Of a stretch of DNA of 64,000 nt, positions 36,841 to 48,496 are shown in pieces. The position numbers and the translations under genes were made by a program. Below the pieces are notes generated by a model. The model was not told where the DNA came from. It did no database searches and worked only from the letters and a program-made list of their open reading frames with translations. The stretch covers positions 195,431,741 through 195,495,740 of the forward strand of contig CM041465.1 of the NCBI GenBank assembly GCA_023213395.1. Direction: 5' to 3'. This DNA comes from Cycas panzhihuaensis (taxonomy: Eukaryota > Cycadophyta). Numbering within the stretch: position 1 is the stretch's first letter; each line of letters begins with the position of its first letter.

Positions 36841-37996
36841 AATTGGATAATAAGCTACTATACAAGTATGCTAATTATCAATTATTAGAAGATGGACTTC
36901 TTTTATTTTGACCATAAATTTACATTCTAAATAATGTTACAATAAGGAGGAAATCAGTCATGGGAGAAGCTCAAGATGTACCATATGTAACATACCTAGG
37001 TTATTAAAAGACCTATATGGCTATGAAGAATAATTACTTTAGTCTCAAATGAAAAGAGATGTAATTGATTATGTTATTTAATGTTTGTAATGCCAAAAGG
37101 TAAAAGTACAACATCAACATCCTACTAGACTCCTACAACTATTAAAAATTCTATAATAGAAGTGAAAAATTATTTCCATCAATTTTATTTTAGGATTATC
37201 AAAGAATATAAAGAAGAATTATTCCATTACGATGGTGGTCAACAAGCTAATGAAATGCACTAAATTCATTAATGTGAACTCAACAAATAAAGTGGTGTAC
37301 ATAGCAACTACTTCTATTTAAAAACTGGTGTAACTATAGAAGATTCCAAATGTAGTTATTTTTAATAGGGGCAAGAAATTCACATGTAAATTCTAACAAG
37401 AATTATTCAAAAAATTATGAATTAAACTAAAATTCAATGCATCATATCACCTTGAAATAGATGGGAAAATGGAACGAGTTAATTAGATGCTTGAAAATGT
37501 TATGTATGTATGTGATGCAAAAAATAAATAAATGGAAAGACTACTAACACCTGACAGAGTTTTCATACAATAATAGCTATCATATATCCATTGGTATGAG
37601 TCCATTCAAAGCTTTGTATAGACAAAAATGTAATACTCCATTAAGTTGATAAAATTTGAAACACAAATATGCCATTAGCCTAGAAATGCTATAAGGCATA
37701 AAAGAGTAAATCACTAATATAAAATGGCAGTTGAAGGCAACACAAGATCAGCAAAAGAGCTATGTTAACATGAAGAGAACTGTGAGAGATTAAAGTTGGT
37801 GATTGCATGTTTCTTCACATGCAACCCAAACAAAGCTCGTAAAAGTTAGAGAAGTGTAAGAATCTAACTATGAGATGTTACAAATCGTGTGAGATTTTGG
37901 AGAAAATAAAACTAATTGTATATAGTCTTACATTACCATCTAGTATAATTGTAAATAATGTATTACATGTTTTATTATTAAAAAACTATATACATG
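36841..37996 (+). pseudogene. Integrase of element E, cut by element G
   Basis: The zinc-binding N-terminus is badly eroded. The end of the catalytic core is clear: [20 protein letters not shown] then [13 protein letters not shown]. The C-terminal barrel-like segment reads YKSCEILEKIKLIVYSLTLP, then VNNVLHVLLLKNYIHDP, which corresponds to the family's GPFEILERIG...VFHVSMLRKYV.DP. The reading stops at the Asp-Pro codons because element G begins at 38,001. The rest of the protein appears at 56,782. Confidence 0.88.
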
Positions 37997-38000
37997 ATCC

Positions 38001-40732
38001 TGTTTCCCGACTTCCAGGAATGGATACGGAATTACCAACTCAGGTAAATGCAGGTATGTTTCTCACCTTATCATCGCTTTCTTTTGATGAGTGTTTTCTT
38101 GCATGTCTGCATATTTGTGGCCTTGTAGACGATTTTGTCTTCGTCTACACTTATTTTAGCCTATGACGACTATAGTAGGGGCACACTCCCAGCAAGTGTG
38201 GCACCCTGGTGGCCACCCCACTTCCCGCATTTTGTCCTCCTCGCTCCAGGATCCACTTGGGTTGCACCACCTCTGCCCGTGTGATGACCCGTCATTATTT
38301 GGTTAGCTTGCCACATCGTTTGAATCCTATTTTTACTCCTTCTGGACCTATTTGTTGGCTTGTTTACCCTCAAGTAGGTGTCTTAGCCCCCTATTGGCCC
38401 TTTTTGTCATCTGCCCACAGCCTAAGCTAGCTGGCCGGGCCTGGTTTTGCCTCCAAGCGAATACCGTCGCCATTTTCGTGGTACTGCCAGAAAATCTGCG
38501 ATACCGCGGATTTTGCGGCGGTATGACTGTTCTAATTTATTTTTTAAAATCTACCATGGCATTTTTGCATTTATTGCGAAACTGCCACGTGTCTCGTAAC
38601 TTAACTTGCTGCCAACTGTGCCCTAATCGCTCGCTTTAGGGTTTGGGTTGGGTACTTAAGTCATCATTTACTCATTTTTGAGAACTTTTGGCTCACTTTT
38701 TGGATTGCTCCTCAAGGAAACCACTCTGTGCTTTGCTATTCTCTACTGCCCTACTGCTGCTATAGGACCTGCGCCTCTCCTCCAGTGCCCAACTCTTTTT
38801 CGGTGTGGCTAGGACATCTTCCCAGCCCTTCACCCACCTTGGAGAGGACCCCTTTAGAGAGGTCTCAGCGGATTCTTGCCTGGACAGCCATCAAGCATTT
38901 CAAGTGCAGGTGTTCTTCCTCTAACTCCATTAGTAGGGTTCCAAACCTGCTACACCACGGTTTTTGGGTTGATTTCTCAGCCTCTCCTTACCAGCCCTTG
39001 ACTGAGACAAGCGCCTCTCCTCCTTCTCTCAGGTAATCATTGATTTGGGTTATTTTCCTTATGCAATTGATGCCCTGTCTTGCTTGTCTCCTTGCTTGTC
39101 TTTGTGAGGGTTATTTTCCTCTTTGTATTAGACTGTTTTACTTCTGTTATTAGTGCCTCCTTGCCTGCGTTTGTTGCTTAAGGCATCGGCAAAGAGGGTT
39201 GACATAGGGTTTGGGAGAGAGCTGGGTGGATTCCGTACCACCTTCCACGCTCCTCAAGCGGCTTTTAGCCCCCCAAACCTTCCCTCTTACCCCGTGCTAT
39301 CCTTGGCACTCAAACTAGGGTTTGTTGGGCCTCCCTTAGCCATTGAAATCAATGCTGTCACATGTTGCAGTGCTGGTTTGAGGGCTTGTGCTTAGGTTCA
39401 GGCAACTCACATAAGTCCCGACCACTTGTTCTTTGCCCAACTCTTTTCTCGGCAGCCCGGTTTGCTCTTCATAGCACCCCAGCTTGCCATAGGTCTTCTT
39501 TGGCTCCTTTCCACTCTCTTGCTATTGTTTTCCAGCCATCCTTCTTAGCCTTTCCCTCGCTGCCTTGTGGCTTTTGGGGGGGTTGGGGGTTGTTCCTTGT
39601 GGGAGGTGGGCCACTCCGAGGCTTACCGGTTACTTTCCATTTGCTTTGGTTATCCTCCTTTACATATTATCATCATTGTGTTGATACTAACTTATACGTG
39701 TTTAAGTTTATATTTGTTTTTACATAGACATGCATTGTTAGGATCTTGCCATTGCATGTTAGTACCCTTTCTCCAGAAAGAGGGAGGTTGTCGTTTACTT
39801 GTAGGTGTTCGGAAAGCGCAAAGGACCTTTCTCCATTTGTCCCTTCATCGGTAAGTGCTTCCACGCATGTTTAACTTTCCTACTCTATTTATTGCTAGTA
39901 TTTGGTCTCTTTCTTTCCTTGGTTTTGTACTTTAGTATTTTTCCGGGGAAGGTAAGGGAGCCTCTCATTCCGATCCGCCGTGACGCTCCACGACCGTCGT
40001 GCCTTGTGGAGTAGTTTTGGGTGTCCCTTGGGAGCGCCACCATCACGACATGCTTTCGTTCCGGGTACACACTTTCGCTTCATCCTACCACCTTTTACCT
40101 TTTGAATTTCCTTTACATAAGTAGTAATTAACTCATTGGAAATCAAAAGGAAATCAACCTTGCTTCTGGTTTATACTTTATTTACTTTGTTGCTTGTATT
40201 TTCTTTAGCCATAGGAAAAGGTCTTAAGAAACTTTCCCCCTTGCCTTTTCCTTCCTTTTGCCATGCAAGCTTCCTTCCCTCCTTGGCATTTGTGCATTTG
40301 GTTAGTTTGCTTAGGCATACCTTGACCCATTCCTTTAGGTTATCTCTCTTGCGTTCTCTTGGTTCCCCGCTTAGCCAGATAACCAAGGTTACCCCGTTCA
40401 TAGGCCGCTTACTTGCCTATCCTTCTTTGTTTCCCGTTGCTCTAGGGAAACCCCTCGAAGGTTCCTCTCCTTCCCCTTCCGGCCATCCAAGGGTGGGAGG
40501 ATCCTTCCCTTAGGTCAACCCAGGCTAACCCTACGCCTCCTCACCTCTTGTTCGAAGTGGGGAGGTCACCCTTTGGTAGCTATATTCCATTGCAGGTCCC
40601 AAACTCGTGCTCCAGCACACGGGGCACCCTGCGTGGTATTTACCCTACTTATAGGTCTCTTTCTCGATTATATTATCACCCGCTCTTACCATACCTATTT
40701 AGTTAGGTAGCTATCCCGTAGACGCACATCCA
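38001..40732 (+). repeat. 5' LTR of element G (2,732 bp)
   Basis: It aligns end to end with 54,045-56,776. In the first ~280 bases I count roughly 25-30 differences, mostly C/T and G/A transitions, so the copy is old. Conserved landmarks are ATGGATACGGAATTACC at the start, GGTTTGGGTTGGGTACTTAAG near 38,640 and TTCCTTTACATAAGTAG near 40,110. Long open frames inside it lack protein-family features and several rely on TTG starts, so I do not call a gene. Confidence 0.95.
38501..38524. promoter_or_regulatory. Hairpin-forming inverted repeat in LTR
   Basis: ATACCGC (38,501-38,507) and GCGGTAT (38,518-38,524) can pair around a 10-base loop. Related GCGAATACCG and GTGGTAC pieces lie just upstream. 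The stems are kept in the 3' LTR at 54,541-54,564 although the loop has changed. It lies about 120 bases upstream of the likely promoter area. Confidence 0.5.
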
Positions 40733-40733
40733 C

Positions 40734-40750
40734 TGGCGACCATACTGGGG
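40734..40750 (+). promoter_or_regulatory. Primer-binding site of element G (Arg type)
   Basis: TGGCGACCATACTGGGG begins one base after the LTR. It resembles the tRNA-Arg-complementary PBS described for Ogre/Tat elements (TGGCGACTCCACTGGGG, from memory) rather than the Met type used by the other elements here. Confidence 0.7.
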
Positions 40751-40998
40751 ATTGCCAGTAAGGGAGCTAGTTTCCACTCTCTTCCATTAGTTTTGCTACC
40801 TTTTTATGATCCTTTTCACCTATTTCGATCTCTTCGTTGGGTAGCCCCTAACGCGTGTGCTTTTACTACCCTCTCTTTTTCCCTAACATTGTTGGTTGAC
40901 CTTGCATGTGACACTTTTTTCATTGCTTGTGTAGTCTACCTCCATTGTTAGAAGACCCTGAATATCACCCTCTTCCTTTGTCAGATTCTAATTTGACT

Positions 40999-43203
40999 AT
41001 GGAGGGATACTCTTCTGATTGGGCCTACCACACCTCAACTTTAGAAACCCATGATTTCCCTTCCTTTATTCCAGGGTCCACCCAAGAGGGCGATGACCCC
41101 CTTTATTACCCAAATGACCAACATCACTCACTCAACGTCCATTCCTCTAGCCATGCGGTAGGAGGATCTATTCCTCTTGAGACTTACCACTCAATCAGTG
41201 ACTCTTATGAGGAGCATCCCTAAGGACCTACCTCGTTTGAAGTCCCAACTACCTCTTACGAGTATGTAGGAACCCCTCCCATCGACGTAGTTGAAGCTCT
41301 CAACGAGTGCCGCCGTGTGGCACGCTTCCAACCGTGTCCTGGATGGTTTGAGGATGCTCTGCGTACAGGAGCCTCTTCTTCTTACACTCCTCCCTCGCAT
41401 GCTTCATCCTCATCTACTCTTCCTTTGACAACAAATCCCTTTGTGCCTACACATGTGTCCCGCTCCTTTCCTATTCCTATAGTAGGGGCACATGTTACGC
41501 CTTCCGTTTCTCATCGAGGTCCTAGTGTTTCGAGATCTTCCCGTAGTATGTCTTTCCCTCAATTGAAGGTTAGCATACCCGTCCCTAGCCAAACTAATGT
41601 GCCATCCTCTAATGTGGCGCATACCTTCCCTAGTAGGCCTGTTGGTCCTACTAATCTTTCGACTACCAGTCATGTGGGACCTGCTCCCACACACTCTTAA
41701 AACCAACATGTTGGTGCTTCCTTCTACGTTCCCCCAGGGTATACTTCTCAACCTTGGGGGCAGGGTAGAGGAAGCCACCTCCCAGCTTATGGGGTGGATC
41801 TGCTACACCCATATGGGGTCGCTCCACCTACGGGTGGCCCATATGGGCAAAACCCAGTTCTGCATCCATCTTTTCCATCATCCAGCATAATTCCATTTGT
41901 TGTGCCTTCGCAAGGGAACCCGACACCCTTCCAAGGCACCTACCCCCAAGCCCCTTCTCAACAGGGGGAGTTTCCTCAAGGGGGGATAGGCGTGCCACCC
42001 CTATCCGCTCCTTGTTCGTTACCTGCTACATCATTCGTTGACCCCATGGTCCAGGCAAGGGCATGCCCCTTCATGGACTTCAGATCAACACCTCTATCAA
42101 TTGAGGCGCTAAGAACTAATCTGCCACCTCATCCCCCTTAAGTTCCTAGATTCGACGGAACTTCGTCGCAAGACCCGGCGGAGCATGTGCGTAGTTTTTC
42201 TATGGCATGCATCGATTACTAGGCTTACGACCACATTTTAATAAAATTGTTCCTACGATCCTTGCAGGGTGACGCCCTTAAGTGGTTTTACCGTCTCCCT
42301 GCCCACTTCATCCATTCATTCCAACAATTGGTGGACGAGTTCATCATCTATTTTGATGTAGCCCATCTATTCGAGAACGGGATGAAGTCGCTACTTTCAC
42401 TCAAACAAGGTTATGATGAAATGAATCGTGACTTCGTGCGGCGATTTCACGACTTGCTTCACTCCACTAAGGCAACATTGCCCGAGGAGTTGAAGTGAGA
42501 TCTCTTCGTCAATGCACTTTGTCCCGAAGTGCATGTGGAAGTCCTTAAAAAGGGGGCGACCACATGCGACTCCACGATTGCCAAGTGTTTGGCGTTGGAG
42601 GCTATTGAGATCCAATCCGATCTCAAGAAACCTCTTAAGCCCTCACAGCGCCGTGAGGCACCACCCCCAACCAAAGATACTAAACCTTCACAACCTACCC
42701 AGTCTTCCTCTCATCCCACTGAGAGGACTTTAGACCCTCTCACATCAGCCATACGCTCGTTCGAGCGTACGATGAAGGAACTCAAGCTTCAGGCTCCTTC
42801 ATCTCCTACATCCAATAAACAAGTCCAACAAACAACTCAAGCTCCTCTCCCCAGGAATGGAAATGCCCAGTCCTCTCAAGCGAGAAGGTCAGACCCTCCG
42901 CTTGAGAAGAAGTGGTGCTCCATTCATGGGGAGTGCTTCCACGATGATTTGTGTTGTAGGGCCCAGCATCCTAAGGATGCCCCTCGACGTGACTCTTCCC
43001 CCAAATGGGCCTCAAGGCCTAATTTGGACCAACTAGTTCACAAGGATCCGTTTCCTAAACATGGGGAACGTGATCACAACACCCAAACCAAGAATAACCG
43101 GAACCGAGGAAGATCGCCTCATCCCCATCCTTCTCGCGACAAAGGGAAGGGTGCCCGGAACTCGTCTTCTTCCTCTTGTTCCCCTAGCCGTCGTACCCCA
43201 TAA
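40999..43203 (+). pseudogene. Tat-like gag of element G, one frame with five early stops
   Basis: From ATG at 40,999 a single frame runs to 43,203 with stops at 41,221, 41,698, 42,139, 42,220 and 42,496. It has a Ser/Pro-rich N-terminal half, then the Retrotrans_gag core (RFDGTSSQDPAEHVRSF, LFLRSLQGDALKWFYRLP, FVRRFHDLLHSTKATLPEEL). A zinc-knuckle-like KKWCSIHGECFHDDLCC and a basic Arg/Ser tail follow. Several stops fit C-to-T changes of CAA, CAG or CGA codons. No frameshift was needed over 2.2 kb, so decay is by point mutation. Gag would form the particle. Confidence 0.9.
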
Positions 43204-44990
43204 CCTCCGTGACCCTCGAATAAGGGGAAGAAGGTGATCTAGTTGCTTGAAGTTACTCCTTCCTACGCCCTTACGTGGTCTCAAACCGCCAAGGAAGCAG
43301 CGGGAGCTTCTTCTTCTTCTGCTCCTTCTGACCCTCTTCTGGAGAACCTTCCTCTGGAAATACCTCTCTTTCCCAAGGCTATTCCTCAGACGCCTGTGTC
43401 GTTACGATTTCCAAAGGGCACTTACCCAGCCTACGGCGAAGGGTAAGCCCTTCTCCATCGTGGACAAGCTCCATACTGTTGCCGCAGGAATGTCCTTGAT
43501 GGACATTTTGAGGAGTTATCCCGAGTAGCGGGCCCTCCTCCTAGAAGCTTTAGGATCGAGTGATGCGCTTGTCCACGCTTTGGGCGTTACCCAAAGTTGT
43601 GGACTCGTTATCCCATTTGATCCTAAGGATCTTCCTCCCGCCGGTGAAAGGGAACGTCAGTGGAACTTCCCATTCACTATCACTATCGATACACCTGATT
43701 GTACCCTTCGAAGGACTGTTGTTGACAACGGTTCTTCTGTCAATGCCATGCCCTTGCGTGTCATGCAAGAGCTTGGTATCTCCGCCTTGGAACCTGTTCT
43801 ATGGCGATGCTAAGGTTATGATGGTAGTGAGAAGACCCCTTTGGGATTTGTCACGATTCCGCTTACCCTTGAGAACAAGATTGTTCTTGCTGATGTTGTA
43901 GTCCTCGACATTGACGTTGACTACAACCTCCTTCTAGGTCATCCATGGCTCGACCAAATGGGAGCCGTGTGCTCGACTCTTTGGGGACAACTTAAATTCG
44001 TCCATGATGGATGGGTGAGAGTGTTTCCCCGCGAATGCCATTTACCAAACAAACTCGTTCCACCAATTCAGCAAACTGAGGTCCTTCTACGCATGCCTCG
44101 ACTTGCTCTATTGGCATACCTAACCCATTCGAAGAAGATTCTGCATCTTCTTCCCCTAGTCTCACGCGATTCGCCCCTATTAGCATTGGGAGTTATGGGT
44201 ACCTCACTTCGTTTAGTGATGACGAGTCACACGATGAGGACAAGGATTGTCTTCACCCCGTCTCTTTCCTCCGTACCAGTAGATCACACTCATCTCGTTC
44301 TAGATCCCCGTCTAGAATCTCTCTCGTTGGTGAGGCTAGCTACTCTTGTGTGTCACATGTCATCACTTATGTTGACCCGCCCATCGTCAGATCTTCTCTT
44401 TCACTACCCCTCGTGAGTGATGGCTTTGAAGAGCTACCTTTCGCTCCTTCTGAGGAGCCTCCTTTTGACTCTCCTTCAGAGTCCCGCAAGGAAGTTGAGC
44501 AACCCAATGACCATCACAGTCCCATTGCTTCCACTCCCTCTAGTACTTCCTCTACTCGAAGTAAGGTCATCCATGGGGTGGATTACTTCGAGGATTACGA
44601 AGCCCTGCTTGAGCACCTAACAGGTTTTTCACCTAACTTGCCTTCTGGTCACCACAGGCTTGGTCACCAAAAGATCCTTGCGATCAGATCCACACTCGTC
44701 GATCCAATCCCGTCTCCTATTCCACCTCCTCCTATTGACCTTGCCCCTCTCCACTTTGAGGAGGGCAATGCCATGTGCATGGGGGCAACCCAAGACATAG
44801 TCTTGGCCCCCGGCAAGGTCATTAAGATCAGGTTAGAATGTTCTCCTGATGAGATAAGGGAGTACTCCCTTCTGTTCCAGGAGTTTCAAGACGTGTTTGC
44901 ATGGAATTATGCTGACATGAAGGGAATTGACCCCTCCATTGTCACTCATAACCTCACCACCATTCCTGGTGCCCGCCCTGTGCGCTAGAA
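43204..44990 (+). pseudogene. Protease and start of reverse transcriptase of element G
   Basis: The pre-protease block reads KPFSIVDKLHTVAAGMSLMD. The protease follows: TLRRTVVDNGSSVNAMPLRV (Asp-Asn-Gly-Ser-Ser, the Tat-type active site), then VDYNLLLGHPWLDQMGAV. A variable linker (44,350-44,750) leads to the reverse transcriptase entry FQEFQDVFAWNYADMKGIDP, then TTIPGARPVR. One frameshift near 43,440, another around 44,100-44,340, and stops at 43,526 and 43,811 break it. The reverse transcriptase ends abruptly after VEKLLDA at about 45,057. Confidence 0.88.
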
Positions 44991-44999
44991 GCAATGTCC

Positions 45000-45649
45000 C
45001 CTTCACCCGAAGCTCTCAGCTGCCATCAAGATGGAGGTCGAGAAGCTTCTAGATGCTAGGCTTAAGACTTCCTCCCCTTACTACCCTCAGGCAAATGGCT
45101 AGGTGGAGTCTTTCAATAAGACTCTCGTCAACATTCTCAAGAAAACTGTTGCTCAGTCCCAAAAGGATTGGCACCTTTAGCTGCCCTCCGCTTTGTGGGC
45201 TTACTGCACCTCCATCCATTCTGCCACGGGAATGACCCTGTTCTCCCTGGTCTATGGTATCGAGGCGGTTCTCTCACTGGAGGTGGAGATTCCTTCCTTG
45301 CGAGTCTCCCTTCGAGGTCTCATCGATGAAGAGTCAATCCGTCCGTCGCTCCTCGACCCTCGAGGCTTTGGATGAGAGACGCTTACCGCCATCGCCCTAA
45401 CTCGGCATCCAAAGCTCGCTCATAAAGGACCTATGATAAACATCTTTGTTTCCGTCCTTTATTTCCTGGGGACCATGTCCTCAAGCTCGAGTATCTCCAT
45501 GATCACTTGACCAAATTCAAACCCCGATGGGTTGGTCCTTTCATCATTATCGAACCCCTCGGTAAAGGTGCCTATAGGGTAGCCACCCTAGAAGGGCTTG
45601 AATTTGAGAAAGACGTTAATGGAAAATTCCTTAAGAAGTTTTACGCATG
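45000..45649 (+). pseudogene. Deletion junction and integrase C-terminal half of element G
   Basis: KMEVEKLLDARLKTSSPYYP is a hybrid: the first half is early reverse transcriptase, the second is integrase. Integrase continues ANGXVESFNKTLVNILKKTV, SALWAYCTSIHSATGMT, SLVYGIEAVLSLEVEIPS, and after a frameshift RPLFPGDHVLKLEYLHDHL, KPRWVGPFIIIEPLGKGAYR and KDVNGKFLKKFYA, with a stop at 45,647. The reverse transcriptase core, RNase H and the integrase zinc and first catalytic Asp regions are missing. The element could not have moved on its own after this deletion. Confidence 0.9.
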
Positions 45650-46250
45650 ATCTTTTGGCGATCCCTTCGCCCTGCTCTAAAATAAGCCTAAACTACCATC
45701 TCAGGTTGTCCCCATTCTTCCCAACCATGAGTAGAATGCCAGTTTAAGATGGATCCTTCTTCTTCTTTCTAGTTCCTTCCGTAAAACCTGCGTTCTCGTA
45801 CCCTCTCGGGAACTTTTGTCTTCCTACTTGGGCATTCCCCAATCAAGATGACGCTTTGGAACATCGTCGCTCCTCCCCTACCTACCGTTTCCTTTGCATA
45901 TTCCATTATGCTCTTCCATAGACGTGTATGCCGCTCTATCCTCTAACCTCACACCTCTCTGTTGTCTCCACTCATGACGTGTGCGTGTGCTCCTGTTAGA
46001 CATATAACCATACATGGAATGAAACATGTACATCATACAATAAAATATTCATAACATAAAACATTCACAACTTAACATTTACAATATACAAAATAAACAT
46101 ACATGTCATCCGCACATGATATATACATAGCATCTCATGTCCAAATAGGGTTCCAATTACCCCTATATATATACATCCAAAAGCCATGATACATCATACA
46201 TATAGGAAGCCGATGTCTTTGCAGGGGGGGTACAATCATATGATCCTATA
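45650..46250. other. Spacer between pol and antisense gene of element G
   Basis: No motif in any frame. From about 46,000 it becomes AT-rich with many ACAT and ATAC pieces, as expected for the 3' untranslated end of the minus-strand gene. I did not find a clear poly(A) signal on the minus strand. Confidence 0.45.
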
Positions 46251-46259
46251 TATGACCCC

Positions 46260-46960
46260 CTAGAGGCCCGTGCTTTCCCCTATCAAAGTCAATATGTACA
46301 TCTCCTACTCTACTGCTGCCCCGTCCCTGGGGTACCATCTCCCGGTCTATGTGATCCCTCTCTTGGGGACCACATCCCTCCGAGGCTCCTCTTGGGCCTC
46401 CATGAGCTGCCTGCCTCGCTCTCCTCGTCTCATGGTCGTCTCGGGGTCATCATTACCGTGTGGGTCTGTGTCCTACTCCGGCTCAACCTCGACGCCATCT
46501 GTGCCACCAACTGATCGTATCAGGCCTGGATACGATCCCTCTCCTCTTGGAGTCCCTCCTTCGTGACTCTGAGGCTCTCTGTGAGTACCGCTATCTGGAC
46601 TCTGCTCTTGGCATCTCCGCCTACTCGCCTCAGGCCTCTGTGGCTGCACCCGTCTGCATAGCTCATCCCTCTCGCGCCTCGTCTCATCTCGCTCCTGTTG
46701 TAGCTGCTCCTCTTGGGACTTTACGGCCCATATGTCTCTCGCCCTCACCAACGGGGTGAATGCCTCTATGTGGGCACCTGCCGCTCTAGGCTCATCTCCT
46801 GCCTAGATGGGTGGTTGCCCCTCTGTATATACCTGAGAGAATATCTCTATCACCACAGCCTCTATCAGTCTCCAGACTTTCGCTACACCTGCCAATACAA
46901 CATGCCATGTGTCAGTACATATCTCACCATATACCATAATCAAATCAAATACCTATCTAG
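46260..46960 (-). pseudogene. Antisense gene of element G: charged coiled-coil tail
   Basis: The minus-strand frame from 46,751 reads RDIWAVKSQEEQLQQERDET, RRERDELCRRV and QPQRPEASRRR, a Glu/Arg-rich helix likely to form a coiled coil. It continues into a Gly/Glu-rich end with stops. AT-rich sequence at about 46,860-46,980 separates it from the PMD body and may be an intron. Retrotransposon PMD genes commonly end with a low-complexity charged tail, so I assign it to the same gene; this is inference. Confidence 0.5.
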
Positions 46961-46999
46961 ATGCCAAATGACACTGGAAAAGGTTACGTCCTCACTGTG

Positions 47000-48164
47000 G
47001 GTCAGCTTGGCCCTCCGGGTCGTGTGGCATCCTCCCCTCCTAGCTCTCTGCCAGCTACAAGTGCCTCATTCTTAGGCACCTCCTCTACCTTGGCCTCCCT
47101 CCTCGCAGGGACTGGCTCAACTCTCGTCCCTCCAGATCCCCTCACGATCCGTAGCCTGCGGGCCCTAGTCACAGGCCCCCTGCTCTTATCATGTGCTCCT
47201 GATGGGCCTGCCTCTCCTCTGGCAGCCTTAGATGGACCCTCTGCATCTCCTGCCGTCCCTGAGGGACATGCCTCTCCTGCAGGTCATGATGGGCTGGCCC
47301 TATCTCCTCCATCATCCCCATCATCCCTATCATCATCGCCTGCGGGCGCTCCTGCTCTGCCTGCCTCATCATCATTGTCCCACCTCACCATCCTATAGGG
47401 CTCCGCTACGTAGTCTGGTAGGGTGAGGAGGTCCATGGATGTCGCCTCCACCGATCGTTGGACATGGGCCCGGTCCTCTGTCCCTCTCAACCGAGTCTAC
47501 CACCTATGGACCATTGGGGCCCGCTTTGTGATGGGGTGTGGTCCCCCTACTGGTGCCACTGCCACGAAATGATCAAAAAACCAACACTATAGCAGTGTGC
47601 TATATGATCCCACCTCATACCATCTTGATAGTGTCTAGTTGGGCGATGAGGTTTGCCGCTATCAGGGTTGCCCAGTCCATTCTCTCGCCTGCTTCGCAGT
47701 GGCGTACTGCATCCAACCATCCACCTGGTATCTCCCTATAGTTCTGTTTCTAGGAAATCTGGAACAGAACGTATAGCATAACCAACTTCCTCACCCGAGG
47801 AATCCCTGACATCAGTATGGTCTAGAGGGGAGCTCCCCTCTGCTCCCACCTATCTGCTCCTGTGAAGAACAGGGCTACCTCTCTGTGTGCTGCCTCGGCG
47901 GCAAAGATCCCTGGGCCTCACCGGTCTCCCTGTCGCCGGTACTCCCAGTATCCGCCGTATGTCTCTCAGTGTAACCATCATGTCACCTACCTGAGGTAGG
48001 TGGAATACATGTCTCCTCCTATCCCAATGGGATACGATGTCGACCAGTAACCTCTGATCTGATGCATACTGAGGTGTCTTGAGGGCCTTGTATAGGCCAC
48101 ACCTCTACAAGATCTCCCTGTCCTCCTGTGATGCCATCTCCATGTAACTCAACATGGCCATACC
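47000..48164 (-). pseudogene. Antisense plant mobile domain (PMD) gene, body
   Basis: On the minus strand from 48,164 the reading is MAMLSYMEMASQEDREIL, a stop, then RCGLYKALKTPQYASDQRLL, DIVSHWDRRRHVFHLPQ and VGDMMVTLRDIRRILGVPAT. This is the conserved opening of the PMD or aminotransferase-like family (PF10536; MAIN and MAIL1 in Arabidopsis), with its HxFHLPxGEMTxTLxDV block and GVP. Further on, RKLVMLYVLFQIS, PGGWLDAVRHCEAGERMDW and an acidic segment (DNDDEAGRAG...DDDRDDGDDGG) follow, with frameshifts. PMD genes are known both as host genes and as passengers of gypsy elements. Host PMD proteins act in transposon silencing; the role in the element is unknown. Confidence 0.75.
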
Positions 48165-48443
48165 TGTTAGGATTAGTAATTTGACAAGCACATCAAACCC
48201 TAATGGTGAGCAACGAAAGATGAAGTATGCACAGAATAGACACCATGTTGGAGAATTGGCCAAAACTCAATTATGAACAAGTAAGAGTACATACTTATAG
48301 TACAACCTCGCCACTAGAGAAAGAACCCCATTGGACTACTTAGAGGTGGCGCACATATCAAGGTGGCCCACAACTCTAATATAGAATACACAAGATAGAG
48401 AGAGTTTACATAGGGCTAATGGAATTGAGTATTACACCCAACA
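48165..48443 (-). repeat. 3' LTR of element H
   Basis: 279 bases. On the plus strand it starts TGTTAGGATTAG and ends ACACCCAACA. It differs from the other copy at the A/G in TTTG(A/G)CAAGC and at the CpG in CCTC(G/A)CCAC. Confidence 0.95.
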
Positions 48444-48453
48444 TTCCCCCCTG
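48444..48453 (-). promoter_or_regulatory. Polypurine tract of element H
   Basis: The minus strand reads CAGGGGGGAA, immediately before the 3' LTR TGTTGGG. It primes plus-strand DNA synthesis in relatives. Confidence 0.8.
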
Positions 48454-48496
48454 TAATAGTCAATTACATAAATGTTGTCACTTCAATGATAAGCTC

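Noticed and set aside
37870-38166. 98-codon open frame crossing 38,001
   Set aside because: It is a chance fusion of the E integrase end with the first bases of the G LTR. The two halves belong to different elements.
40136-40513. Long open frame in the 5' LTR of G (and at 56,179-56,571 in the 3' LTR)
   Set aside because: It starts at TTG, not ATG, has no family motif, and is simply the same LTR sequence present twice. Low-complexity Leu/Pro/Ser composition follows from the pyrimidine-rich DNA.
41410-41778. 122-codon minus-strand frame opposite G gag
   Set aside because: It has no motif and arises from the GC-rich Ser/Pro codons of gag on the plus strand.
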